The notes under the pieces were generated by a model. That model saw only the letters and a list, made by a program, of their open reading frames with translations. It did not search any database and had not been told where the DNA came from. A stretch of 47,405 nucleotides of DNA, taken from NCBI GenBank assembly GCA_013054445.1, contig JAAMPI010000255.1, positions 1 through 47,405 on the forward strand. Reading direction: 5' to 3'. Below are positions 35,518-46,873 of this stretch, one piece after another (the first letter of the stretch is position 1; the number at the start of each line of letters is the position of its first letter). The translations under genes were made by a program, and so were the position numbers. This DNA comes from Cudoniella acicularis (taxonomy: Eukaryota; Ascomycota; Leotiomycetes; Helotiales; Helotiaceae).

Positions 35518-36615
35518 ATGGAAGACAATAATCCCGCACAATCACTTGGGATCGTCCTCGTCGTCGGAGGCTCAGGCTTCATCGGCACACATGTCGTTCA
35601 AGCCTTTCTAGATGAGCCAAGCTGCACCGCGGTCCATGTTGTCAGCAAAAAACCTCCACGGGCACCTCTTCAATCCCCAAAGATCGAATATCATCAAGGC
35701 AATGTCACGGATCTGGGAGCAATGCAAACCATCATCAACAAGGTGAACCCGCGTGTCATTTTAAACCTTGCATATCCCGGCGACTTAGCAAAAGATCGAG
35801 TTCTCAAACAAGTCGTCGTCAACGGCACAAAGAACCTCCTCCAATGCGCGGCAGAAAACACATCAGTCGAAGCATTTGTATACACCTCTACCCAACACGT
35901 TGCTCGCATGTCCGACAAAGAAATCAACGAAGAAGCACACGTCTGGACCGAAGCTGACAAAGTTAACCCATACGTCAAAAACAAAGCAATCGCGGAAACA
36001 ATAGTGCTGGGTGCCAATAGTGAATCTCTTCGCACTGCGAGCGTGCGTGTCCCTGGTATCTATGGCGAAGCACATTGCCTAATGATCGACGGCCAACTCA
36101 AGAGACTTCGGAAAGGCGAACATAAAGTCCAAATCGGGGACAACTCGAGGCTGTTCGCTTTCATTTACGCCCCCAGCGCAGCATCCGCTCATGTTCTCAC
36201 CGCGAAGGCCCTGCTTGCTGGCAAGAATGACCCCAAAGCGCCAAAGGTCGATGGAGAGGCCTTCTTCATTTCTGACGGCGTTGATAGACCTTTCTGGGAC
36301 ATAGTTCGAGATATATTAGCCGCAGCCGGGGATAAGACGCCAAAGGAACAGATCAAAACCATTCCTTTCGGATTGGTATTGTTCCTTGCGAAACTTGGCG
36401 AATGGTCATACTGGGTTTTCACACTTGGGAGGAAGGAGCCGGAGTTACGGGCATCGGATCTGGAATATCTGCGTGAGGGAAGTCATTTCTCAATTGACAA
36501 GGCGAGGACAAGACTGGGGTATCGGCCGCTGCTGGATCAGGAGGAAGCTATCCGAAGATCTGTCAAATGGTCTTTGGAGCATGAGCACGAGAACGTGGAA
36601 ATTAAACGGCAGTAG
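35518..36615 (+). CDS. Erg26-like 3-beta-hydroxysteroid dehydrogenase / C-4 decarboxylase
   Basis: Intronless, 365 residues. Extended SDR of the 3-beta-HSD family. Erg26 oxidises the sterol 3-hydroxyl and so decarboxylates the 4-carboxy group, using NAD(P). Seen: nucleotide loop VVGGSGFIGTHVV (Gly-rich positions 17-23), YHQGNVTD, active-site Ser in YTSTQHVA, the pair Tyr152/Lys156 in PYVKNKAIAE, the family segment RVPGIYGE, FISDGVDRPFWD, and a hydrophobic C-terminal helix (FGLVLFLAKLGEWSYWVF) that may bind the ER membrane. Length matches the family. It may be the housekeeping Erg26, or a paralog acting with the Erg28-like protein and P450s of the same block on a specialised sterol or triterpenoid; the second is inference. 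Codon use is unremarkable. Confidence 0.87.
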   Translation: MEDNNPAQSLGIVLVVGGSGFIGTHVVQAFLDEPSCTAVHVVSKKPPRAPLQSPKIEYHQGNVTDLGAMQTIINKVNPRVILNLAYPGDLAKDRVLKQVVVNGTKNLLQCAAENTSVEAFVYTSTQHVARMSDKEINEEAHVWTEADKVNPYVKNKAIAETIVLGANSESLRTASVRVPGIYGEAHCLMIDGQLKRLRKGEHKVQIGDNSRLFAFIYAPSAASAHVLTAKALLAGKNDPKAPKVDGEAFFISDGVDRPFWDIVRDILAAAGDKTPKEQIKTIPFGLVLFLAKLGEWSYWVFTLGRKEPELRASDLEYLREGSHFSIDKARTRLGYRPLLDQEEAIRRSVKWSLEHEHENVEIKRQ

Positions 36616-37819
36616 GAAAAGTCTTTTGCTTTCTGGCCATTCCGTTGAACGATGAGTTGATTAATTGAGTAATTAATTCAAAAATCAATCAAAATAGAGC
36701 GATTGCGATACTTTGCAAGTCACTATAAACCTAAACATCTTGCTTACCAACCACTACAACTCATCACAGATACAAGTTGTCAGCCACCGAGCCTGGAATC
36801 CAATCAGGTACGATTGGTCATCCATTAAGGGCTTGCTGCATCCCACACCTTCTGCATTATCAACCCCTGCAAAGTGCTCACACCCACGTGCTTACCCCTC
36901 ATCTGCAACGTGTGCATTGTATATTGATTTTAGTGAACTGTTGTGTACATCAGATACTACGCTGGGAAGGTCTTGTGGTTTCTGACGGGTAAAGCGGGTG
37001 GTACCGATAAATCCAAGAATAGTATCTCGCCCAGTGAAGTGTTCTGGAACCCGAATGCTCTCTTGTATCACAGTTTCTTTTTTCTTTTTTTCTTAATTTT
37101 GGACTATTAATCCACAACTCATGTACGACTGGTTATATTCAGCTATTCGATGTTCTACCCACAGAATACCGATTTCATACTTAACCGGCGAAGATTCATG
37201 TGTTGCCGGTTGTTTTGTGTACCCGATTATACCCGTACCCCTAGCGAAGTAAGCTTTGCTGGATGGAATCCCATCCCAGGCGGTGGCTTACCTTCCTGCA
37301 TTTGCCATGAGAATATTGATCTCATCCTCGTGTGCTAGCCATGTGGTCCAGGGTACCACAGACCAGCCTCCTTTAGTTCTAGACTCCGATAGGCAGGTTC
37401 TTTTCCGGGGTGTTCAAACAGTCGGGTAGGGAGCTTTGATCCAGAATCCTCGATTTAGGTATTTCACGCGACTTTTTTCTGCGGAGATACCTGACAAGGA
37501 TACGCCCGAGATCTGTTTCCTGGTCACCGCCAAAGAATTGCCCAAGTGAACGTTCTCTTGGCCGGTTTGAAATGAATTGAGGACCTCTCCCTTTATCCCT
37601 TCCTAGGTAGGTGGCTTGCATGGCCTCTGACGTCCTTCCCGAGGACCTGGTTACCATAAAAAGACCTCCGCGCTCTCTTTCATTTAAGGCTAAAAAGGGT
37701 TCTATCCTTTTTCCACGACAACTTCCTGAGCCTCGATCGCTCGTGTAGGGGATTTGATCTCCTTTTTTCTCCCTAAGACGAGTCTGCCCCGTTTTTTGGA
37801 TTATTCAAATTGGTCAATC
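36616..37819. other. Intergenic region between Erg26-like and FAD-oxidase genes
   Basis: 1.2 kb. Contains a T/C tract at 37075-37095 and several short frames without family resemblance. No RNA gene is recognised. Confidence 0.4.
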
Positions 37820-39583
37820 ATGTTTATTAATTTGATCACTTTGATCCTGGCCCTATCTGATTTAGCATTTTCTGCAGATCAAAATCAATATTATAACTGT
37901 GTAAGTGCTTCTCACATCGCACCCTTTTATACTTGGCTCCACAGGTCCATATTTTTCGCTTTCTCGAACTTTGGTATTTGCTCCAATATATAACCTAGAA
38001 TTGATTGACTAATGAGTATGAACGTACTTAATAGTGCTCCCTTGTTGCTTCAGTTCTCGGCAGTAAAGTCTCATACCCAGACAGCGCAGCATACAACCAA
38101 TCCCTAAACTCCTACTGGTCACAACAAGAAGAACAAGTTACTCCTTGTTGTATCGTATCGCCCACTTCAGCACAAGACATCTCAGCAGCAATCAAAGCCC
38201 TCACCAAAAACTTATCCTGCAAATTCGCTGTCCGCAGTGGTGGCCATACGGCACAAGCAGGCAGTGCCAACATTGAAAATGGCGTCACGATAGATCTGAG
38301 CGCTTTGAATGAAATAACTCTTTCTGCGAATAAGATTTTGGCTACCGTAGGTCCCGGTCAGAGATGGGGGAATGTTTATACCTATCTGCAAACATATAAC
38401 CTTTCCATTGCTGGCGGCAGAGCAGGTGGCGTAGGCGTGGGAGGTCTCACCATAGGAGGTTGGTTAATTTTGCCCTACTTGAGATTGAGAAAGATTAATA
38501 AAGTACTAAATCATTTATATAGGTGGAATTTCCTACTTTGCCCCTCGGCAAGGTTTTACATGCGATAACGTTCTCTCTTACCAGGTCGTGCTTGCTGATG
38601 GGTCCATCATCGAGGCCACTTCCACCTCATACTCAGATCTATACCGAGCCTTGAAAGGCGGATCAAGCAACTTCGGTATAGTAACCCAATATACCTTTCA
38701 AACTTTCTCACTAGGTCTCTTTTGGGGCGGCAACATCATATATCCCTTATCTACTGTGGACGCACAGCTGCAGGCATTCAGCAATTTCATCTCCAATCCA
38801 AACTATGACGAAAACGCCGCGGTGATGCAAAGCTTCGGATTCGCTCCCGCCCAAGGCTCCTTTATTGTTAATCAACCAGTATACTCGTTACCCGTGGTTA
38901 ACCCACCCGTTTTGCAGCCCTTTACATCGATCCAGCCCCAAATTCTGAGTTCCACGGCTATCAGCAACATATCTTCATTTTCTACTGTAGATGAAAATGA
39001 TTCTCCCATAAGTGATTAGTAAGTTTACCCATACTTGTTTCTATCACTTTTCGTAAGGTCACTCATTCTAACCCGATGTTTGCAAAAATATAGCCAACTC
39101 ACTTTTGCCACTTCTTTTGACCAAAGCGTCGAACTGTTACATCAAGTATTCAACATCTGGAACGCCAGCTGTGCCAATGTATCCTCAGTAACAGGCCTCC
39201 AATGGTCCATCAGCATGCAACCCATCAACGCAGCAATAGTATCGCACGCTGCTGCAACAGGAGGCAACAGCCTCGGCTTACCAACAAGTTTCCGAACCGG
39301 ATCCCTCGTTTTGGCTATCCTTTCTGCGACGTGGAGTGAGGGAAAAGATACTGCATTGGTAGAGAGTGCCGCGGATAATTTGCTTGATAATCTTGTGCAG
39401 GCGAGCGAGGAGGGTGGTAGTTTTAATCGTTATATTGATCTTAATCATGCGAATACGGGGCAGGATCCGATCTCGGGGTATGGGCCGGTTATTAAGGCGC
39501 AATTACAGGCTGTAGGGAGGAGGTATGACCCTTTTGGTGTGTTTCAGGTGGCTATGCCTGGTGGATTTAAATTATATGATTGA
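37820..39583 (+). CDS. Secreted FAD-linked oxidoreductase (berberine-bridge-enzyme-like)
   Basis: Four exons: 37820-37900, 38035-38458, 38523-39018 and 39094-39583, summing to 1491 nt, a predicted 496 residues. The start MFINLITLILALSDLAFS is a signal peptide; an upstream in-frame ATG at 37754 is less likely. The FAD-binding type 4 (PCMH) fold is clear: VSPTSAQDISAAIKAL, the FAD-anchoring His in RSGGHTAQAGS, VGPGQRWGNVYTYL, GGRAGGVGVGGLTIGGG, YFAPRQGFTCDN and LKGGSSNFGIVTQY. The BBE-type C-terminus near the end is only loosely seen (GRRYDPFGVFQ). Such enzymes oxidise alcohols, sugars or secondary metabolites with O2. In this setting it could finish a pathway product (inference). The gene closes the metabolic block on its right side and is followed by AT-rich relic DNA. 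Confidence 0.9.
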
Positions 39584-42450
39584 ATGTCTTTTCATGGGGA
39601 TATGAAGATAAAGTAACAGTGGAAATAATTCTAAAACTCTAAGTTAAAAGAAACATTAAACTTTTAAAACTTTAAATATATTTCTCGGCTTGCGCTCTCT
39701 CTTCTAAACATTGTTAGATTTCCTATGAGGCTTTTATTGCGCTGAGCTCATTGGTAACGTTTCCTACTCGTTAAGTTCTTCGTCTACCAACTGGCACTGA
39801 GAAAGCTCACTAATTGGTTGAAGTGGAGACTGGAAATGTGTAAGCTCATTCCGTCACTCTCGGAGTTTCTCGAGTCTTCGCCCAACTGAAATTTGAGCTC
39901 CGACTGGTTGTTATTCTCCGAGATCGGCTTAGTATATTGTTAAAGAAAGAAAAACAAAAAAATTATTTTACTATAAGAAACAGCTTAGGCTACATAATAC
40001 AACGTACCTATTCAACCACATTCTGGCTGCACTTGTACAATATATCGTTAAAGAAAAGTTCATGTGGCGACACGGAAAAGGAGTGTATAAACAGATTGTT
40101 TTCACTTTAAAGTGACAGCCACACAAAACATATCAATTACTTTTAAAATATAGGGAACAAATACGCAAGGACGGTTAACTGATATCTCGTCTGTAAAATG
40201 GTAAAATATTGTGTGGTTATTTAAATTTTCGAAGTGGTTTACTCATACGCTTAATCACGATTCGCGGAGTACAACAAAACCTGTGCAAGTTTCCTCGTAC
40301 TGCCGACTCTGTATGGGACGGATGGACAACATGGATTATTGTGGTTTATTTACACGATAAATAAAGGAAGGAAGGAATATCTCAAGTTGTTAGTGTGTTG
40401 CGTTGTGAAAGAGGGATTGGGGAATTGGGAGTGAATTACAAGATTTGACAATGAGGAGTAACTTGAGAGTAAAAGATTACTCGACAGCAAAAGGAAAGGT
40501 ATACTTCATTATTCGGTGCGCTATAACGGGGGAGGGAGTAGCTATCCCTTACCGGCACAATCTCAGGTCAACCTCCTCATCCGACGACCAACACTCATCT
40601 CTGAACTCTTTATTCCGGGTTCTTGTCTGCAACCATAGCAGAGGCCTGGGTAGACGATAATATGTGTGAGCTCGATTTCTGTATAGTATAGTAGTTGGTT
40701 GTGGCGTATTTAAAGACGTGACATTTAACTCTCGGTGAATGGTATAGATGTTTTGAGACAATCACTTAAGTATCTTTTCTTAGAGTTGAAGACTTATTGT
40801 GCGTGGGCAAACGCTTAGAAAATAGTGGCTGTAACAAATAATGAGACCTAAAGGAACAATCCTAAAATAGCCTGCTAGCCTTATAGATGACCTTAATGCC
40901 TTTTTTCTTTTAAAGCAATACTTACTTTAAATTTCATTACTTACGAGTTACGAGTATTATTCACTAAAATCAAACTGTCGAGAAATCGCCTACAGAAGAT
41001 GGACTTTTGTGTCTTATTTCCTATTGGGAATATAAAAGGACCCCCAAAGAGAAATTAGTTACTTTTGACTTGTAAACGCATTGATGGTGAGATTAGAAAT
41101 GTGCTTTTACGGGTTTCGAACTAGACGTATTTGATTTCAAGGGTAATTAATTCGTCGGGCTTGGATTTTGGCTAGCTAGGCACTTGCGAAGTAGTATTTC
41201 TGTAATAATCATGATTCTACTGCTATTGACTTAATAGGCCAAATGCCGACTGATTTAACAACAAAGGTCAGTTTGACAGCGAGTCAGTTTAACAATAACA
41301 GAAGCATGTTCTATTAATTACTTGCTCATGGCTAAACTACTCGAATACACTTTTATAACGCAATTACGAGCAAAGCAACGCAGCCTCACAGGTTCAAATA
41401 TCAGTCACTAGTTCTTTATTTGACTCCTACGATAATTTGAATATATTTTACAAAGTCTATTATCGAGTTGAGAAAGTCTATATAAGAGATTAACAGAACA
41501 TCAATATTTATTTATTTTTATTTTTAGCTGCACTATTACACTGTAGTTAAGCTACTGGTAACAGGGTCGAGAAGGCCATAGGAGTCAAATAAGTCAAGAG
41601 CTTGTCCCGCCTTTTTTTTTTTTACCCGCTTTTCAGAGCTGATCTATGATAAGTGATTTGCTAACTTTCACAAGATATTTTCTTTGAACTTTTCGAATAG
41701 ATATTCATGAATTCACACTAAAGATAAGAGGTAGGGTATAGTTTTAAAGTTTAGTACCAAGTCCTATCTTTCTAGAACTTAACCTTAAAAACTATAAAAG
41801 AATACCTTGAAAAAAAGTTACACCTCTATTTTCTTTTGTCAACCCAAATAGAATTTCCAAATACTTGAATTTGGTTACTAAATGGGTATAGCACTAGCAA
41901 TAGGGGCAAGTTTGATTTTAAGGATAGCTACCTAGGAGAGAGAATGAGCGTTGGTAATCTTACCTATTCAGTTTAGCTTCCAGGCACTTATGAAGCAGTA
42001 TTTTAATATTGATGCGAACTATGCGGTGAGGTATATTGACATTTGACAGTAAAAAGTTATATTATTTATTTTTAAGCTGATAGTCTCAGTCTTCTTTCGA
42101 CAGCCTTGTCTAAACAAGCGCTAGTACTCGTTGTTCTGCTTTAAAGTGTGCTACTACAATTTAGGGACGATATTTATAAGGACAGTTCAATTGGCGTTGT
42201 AAAGGTCTCGCTAGGTGGAGCGGTCAACGTCAAGCATAGGGGACTGGACTGGCAAAGAGTGGGCATTGTTCTCATATTTGGTTCATTGATTCACATCACG
42301 TTACGATCTACAAAATCCTATCGAATCCTCCAGACATGAGCTACACTTCACTGCTCGATGCTGGCAAATTGCCCTACAAAGCGCCCTTTTATATACATCC
42401 TCAAAGAGCGAACAAAACCAAACTCTCAATTCATCAATTATCATAACCCA
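39584..42450. repeat. AT-rich gene-poor tract with diverged internal repeats (RIP-like)
   Basis: About 2.9 kb with no credible gene, long TATA/TTTA-rich runs and few CpG-rich words between about 39960 and 42120. Two partly matching segments occur. One carries TTTGATTTCAAGGGTAATTA and AGGCACTTGCGAAGTAGTAT (about 41129-41199). The other carries TTTGATTTTAAGGATAGCTA and AGGCACTTATGAAGCAGTAT (about 41911-42004). The differences shown are transitions, as repeat-induced point mutation would make. I could not find ends, target-site duplications or residual coding, so the original element is unknown. Confidence 0.45.
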
Positions 42451-43857
42451 TCAACACCCCTCCCTGGTACCATCCACCCAATCCTTCTGCATAGCACTAT
42501 CCCCCGTCCCTACATGCCTCGCAATAATAATCACTAACTCTTCAACATCCATATGCTCCTTCTTCTCTTGCACATACATATTAATCCTCGCCTGACAAAT
42601 CGGACAAATCGGATTATTCGACACGCCTGGCGCGAAATCATTCTGCACCAATTTTAAGCAATCGTCGTACATAATTGGATGTGAGAATGTGACGTGCGGA
42701 CAGATGTAGATTTCGAAGGAGTTGAGGCGGGAAATGAGAGCCATGAGTTGGTCGCTGTGTCTTGTGACTTTTCCTTGGATGCTAGCTAGGGTGGATGTAG
42801 GTATCCCAGGGCCAACTTTTGTTCTTAGGGAGTTTTCGCCCGTGACGACTTTTCTCTCTTCTGCGTCCCAGACGTGTTGGATGCCGATGTGCCATGTGGA
42901 ATACCATAAGATGCCACCGAATGGGTATTGGAACGATACGGAGCCGGCAGGTACAGGTCTGTCTCGTTGCCAGTGGGTTCCTTCCCAGCTTTGGCAATGG
43001 CTTCCGTGGAAATGTCTTTGCACAACGTCGCGGGGTGAGAGCTCGCTATTTCGAGCGTATGTTCTGGTGAGGACGGTGGGTGCGAGGGCCGTGGATCGGT
43101 AGTAGGGAAAATCGTTGACGATATCTGTAGTGAATTGGTCCCATGTCATCGTTGCGTGACAGCAAAGATGCAAGATCCGAGTGCTGCCTTTACAATGACG
43201 TACTGAAGGAGGTTGATCCAACTGTGATATCTCGAAAGCTGAGGCATCATGAAGTTTGGCACATGTGCTGCACGTGTAGGTGTTGTTGCGAATAATTCCT
43301 CTCGTGGTCTCCAATTTCGACTTTATCTCCTCCGAAGTCTTCTCTTTCCGATCCCCAAAAAGCTGGAAAGCATCCGCTTCCAATCGAACAAGAAGCGAAA
43401 GCCTCCGCTCCCTCACAATTTGCGGCTCCTTAGCAAACTCTTCGAATCCAACCAGCTTCTCAGCCGTCTCATTCCTGCCTGTCAAATAAACCCAAAGGAT
43501 TTTGCAGGTAAACCTCAGACATAGACGATCACTGATTAGGAGATCCGATACAATCTTATCCAGGATATGCTCAGGAAGATCTTCCAGGTACGAGATATCT
43601 TGCCCGATTGACCTTCTGGTCACATGTTCTGGAGCAGGCATGAAGGCGCAGGGAGGGGAGGATGTCGATGAATAGATAACCGCCCTGGAGACTTTAGATG
43701 ATGCGTATGATGTGCGGTAGCTATCTTTTTGCACTGCTGGCTTTGAGGAGTGGTGGGCTGGAGTTGACGTTGGGGAGCCCGCTGCCTCGTCTGAAGTTTG
43801 GCTGTTGCGATGTGATCGGAAAGCGGTATTCCAAACTTTTTTGACCAGAGAGGGCAT
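42451..43857 (-). CDS. F-box-like protein with Cys-rich motifs
   Basis: Single exon, 468 residues from the ATG at 43857, the first ATG in the frame. An F-box-like segment lies at about residues 90-125 (LEDLPEHILDKIVSDLLISDRLCLRFTCK), which would bind Skp1 in an SCF ubiquitin ligase. The N-terminus is basic and Ser-rich, so probably disordered. The middle has a CSTCAKLH...HCKG...CCHATM cluster of Cys/His that may bind zinc. A C-terminal CPICQARI pair lies about 50 residues from the end. The substrate region is not a known repeat. Similar F-box proteins are common and variable in Leotiomycetes; no specific function can be stated. The 3' end is next to the AT-rich tract, so it may lie in a fast-evolving compartment. 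Confidence 0.75.
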   Translation of the reverse strand: MPSLVKKVWNTAFRSHRNSQTSDEAAGSPTSTPAHHSSKPAVQKDSYRTSYASSKVSRAVIYSSTSSPPCAFMPAPEHVTRRSIGQDISYLEDLPEHILDKIVSDLLISDRLCLRFTCKILWVYLTGRNETAEKLVGFEEFAKEPQIVRERRLSLLVRLEADAFQLFGDRKEKTSEEIKSKLETTRGIIRNNTYTCSTCAKLHDASAFEISQLDQPPSVRHCKGSTRILHLCCHATMTWDQFTTDIVNDFPYYRSTALAPTVLTRTYARNSELSPRDVVQRHFHGSHCQSWEGTHWQRDRPVPAGSVSFQYPFGGILWYSTWHIGIQHVWDAEERKVVTGENSLRTKVGPGIPTSTLASIQGKVTRHSDQLMALISRLNSFEIYICPHVTFSHPIMYDDCLKLVQNDFAPGVSNNPICPICQARINMYVQEKKEHMDVEELVIIIARHVGTGDSAMQKDWVDGTREGC

Positions 43858-44324
43858 CCTCGAGCGTATCCGCAGCGACAGGAGCTTCGCGGATGTTCGC
43901 GAGAGTTGTAAACACTTCGTGAATTGACACAATTGAAGAATATCTAGGCTCTGAATGTGAGGCTGTGCTGATACTCTTTGTGGCTTGCTTCAGAAACTAA
44001 GGATCCGCTTTGACTCGCTTAATGTCGACTATGGATGGCCTGTACATATATAGAGAAGCATCCCGAGGTCTATCCTTCCCCTGAATGCAAAACTATGGTG
44101 GACTGGAATTAGAAGTTTCTATTTAAGCATCTTGCCGGATTTCGAATGTAGACAGAAGAGCCCGTGAGGAATTCTTGAAACTTTATTAAGGGTAAACAAT
44201 GTAAAATTTTCATGTTACTGATTGAGCTAGTCAAGGCTTTCTCGATTTTGATAATGCATTTTGTGTTGTTCTATTGGGTACCCAAGTCGCGTATGGCTAA
44301 AGAGCGCACTCATTTCCATGTCAA
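43858..44324. other. Promoter of the F-box gene and 3' flank of HMG-CoA lyase
   Basis: About 470 nt, AT-rich, containing a TATATATAG sequence near 44045-44053 about 190 nt upstream of the F-box start. No gene seen. Confidence 0.4.
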
Positions 44325-45553
44325 TCATTCATTTTGCCTCCTTCCCACAATTGCCTTACCCACGCTACTCGAATTCGGCTTTCCAATCTCCTTTGTGATC
44401 CATTCCCCTATATCAACAACAGCATCCAGATCTACGCCTGTATCCATTCCTAAACTCTCCATAAAATAAACCATGTCCTCGGTACTTACGTTCCCCGTCG
44501 CACCAGGACTATATGGGCACCCACCCAACCCGCCAACACTAGAATCAAAACTCCTAATTCCATGCTCTAAACTCACAGCAGTGTTGACAAGAGCCTGCCC
44601 GTATGTGTCGTGAAAATGCATCGCAATATCCTCTTTTCTGATTCCTGCAGCCTGCAACGCTCGTAATAATTCGTTCGTCCTGGGTGCGGTGCCCATTCCC
44701 GTTGTATCCCCCAGTGAGATTTCATCTGCGCCCATTTCCATCAAATCGCACGCTATCTCAGCAACACGCTTGGGGTCCACATCATGACCCTCGAACGGGC
44801 ACCCAAGGACGACTGATATGTATGCTCGTACTCGCAAACCGTGTGCTTTGCCGCCTTGAATGACATCCTTGAACCTTTCGAGGGAGGTTTCGATTGAGCA
44901 GTTGAGGTTCTTTTGTGTGAAGCTCTCCGTAGCTGCTGCGAATACGGATAGCTCGACGAACGGTTTCTTGGTGTTTGGATCGCTCTCAGATTCGTTCGGG
45001 AGAGGAGATGATTCGTCGGGCTCGTATGGAGAGGTATTTTGGGATGAAAATGTGCTGTAGGCAGACGGGTAATCGCGGAGGATAGAAAGGGCCTTTTCGA
45101 GTCCTTTAGCATTGGGCGCGAGGAAAGAGTATGCAATTGGATTCAGAGTCGTTGGTGGATATTTGAGAATATATTCGAGAATTTCATTTGAGTCTGCCAT
45201 CTGCATTGCAACTCGAATCAGTCGTCGTGCTCTTATTCTGGGCTTCTGAAACGACTCACTTGTGGCACCCACTTCGGAGCAACGAAAGAACCAGCTTCGA
45301 TGTCCTTAAGACCGGTCTTTGCCAACTTCTCAATCAACTCTATCATTGTTGTCAAAGGAATCGTTGTCTTCTCATTCTGCAAGCCATCTCGTGGTCCAAC
45401 TTCGACCAGTCTGACACGATTATTCGAAGTGGCATGATTTTGTTGATTTGCTTGATTGACCGCAGGCTCGGGTGCAGCTGTTGACAAAGCTCGTAGAGTT
45501 CGAAGGTAAAAACCGGTGTTACCGCGCCGCAAAAATGGTCGCAAGAAATACAT
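44325..45553 (-). CDS. Hydroxymethylglutaryl-CoA lyase, mitochondrial
   Basis: Cleaves HMG-CoA to acetyl-CoA and acetoacetate, the last step of leucine catabolism. Two exons: 45553-45260 and 45200-44325, a predicted 389 residues. The start is the first ATG in the frame and opens a basic, Arg-rich presequence (MYFLRPFLRRGNTGFYLRTL), so mitochondrial import is expected. TIM-barrel motifs: VEVGPRDGLQNEK, IEAGSFVAPKWVPQ, AYISVVLGCPFEG, GDTTGMGT, MHFHDTYGQA (metal-binding His pair) and the active-site loop GGLGGCPYSPGATGN with the catalytic Cys. A Ser/Pro/Glu-rich insert of about 30 residues (near STFSSQNTSPYEPDES) lies after the second strand and is longer than in bacterial enzymes. The assignment is secure. 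Confidence 0.95.
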
Positions 45554-46873
45554 AGCGGAGGCGCATTGCGATCGTGCGATGTAAAGAACTGAATGTTGGT
45601 TTGTGAGCTGAGAGCTTCGAGGTTCGGTTTGCGGGGAAGGTTGAGCACGGGCCAAATTGTAGACCGAGCTTAAATCCTTTTCGGGGTAAACCCCAGCCCC
45701 CGCCTATTCACGGCCTAACAATTCTGCCACAAAAGGGTCCGCGATCGCTGAAGCGCCTCGCTGCAGTGTACAATTACAGCGCGCTGCGCCCGAATTATAG
45801 CGTCCCTTCGCCTACTCAGCGCATTTTTATAGTGCACTGTCAGCACGCCTTGCACTACAACGAAGTTCCCGCCATCGGGGTTCGCTTCCCTTAATAACTA
45901 TTAATTACTCTTCATAAAACACTCATTTTGAAAGACCAAAGCAATGGTTATAAACTCAGGGCATTTACGTTATATTATATATCGCCTTGGAGGTTCAGTC
46001 AGGATGAAATGCGTTGCATTACCAGGTGCGATACAATAAATCGATGCGCTATACCTATGTGCTTCAGCCAATTTATACAATGGACATCTCCGGAGCCGGC
46101 GAAACTTAAAAATTTTATTCTCGACAAAGCATATATATAGTCTTTTAACAAACTACGATGTTATACTAAAAGCTAGAACATCAAATCAGCAATTCGCTTA
46201 AACAGAGTAGATAAAGGGGGCGGGGTGTTGAAAGTGGTGCAAGTATACCGGTAAACCCTCTCAATAATCGTAGTAGATTGTATTAATTGCGAAGAATTGG
46301 GCCAACGAGTCATGAGCTCTGATTAAATGCAACAGGGCTTACAAATTAAATGAGGAAAAAATCTAGAAACTCTTTTATCCTTTTTAAGATTTCGCGGTTT
46401 TTTTCAGTGAAGTTCACAAAACACTTCAAAATAATTCGTCGACTATCAATAAAAGAGACGATCTAAGTAAGCGAATACCTATGTTAGGTCATATTGTAAT
46501 AAAATGGCCTTTATAACAGTCCTTTGAATTAAATTAGTGGTTATTCTTTAAAGTATTGCTCGCGATTTCGTCGCTGAAGTCTGCCCTATGTAAGAAGTCA
46601 AACGAACACTATATTCGAACTTCCGTCTCAAATACCTCTCAAATATATTAGACAAAATCGTAACTCTTTTTAACCAATTTTTTATTGAATCAATTACAAT
46701 ACAATAATAATCTTAAGGAGCGTTAAGTCATCAAACCATACTTGATAAATTCATAACCGCGACCCCTTTCCCCACCAAACCAAACCCAAAATCAAAACCC
46801 ACTCATTCCCAACGTCAACTTCCAAACACCCCCCTCCCAACCCATCATGCATTCTGACCCTTTCATGCTACTT
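45554..46873. other. Intergenic region upstream of HMG-CoA lyase
   Basis: 1.3 kb. GC-rich and palindromic-looking words (GCGCTGCGCCC) occur near 45780, then AT-rich DNA from 46130 to 46740. No gene is supported; the short frame at 45928-46140 is not convincing. Confidence 0.4.
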
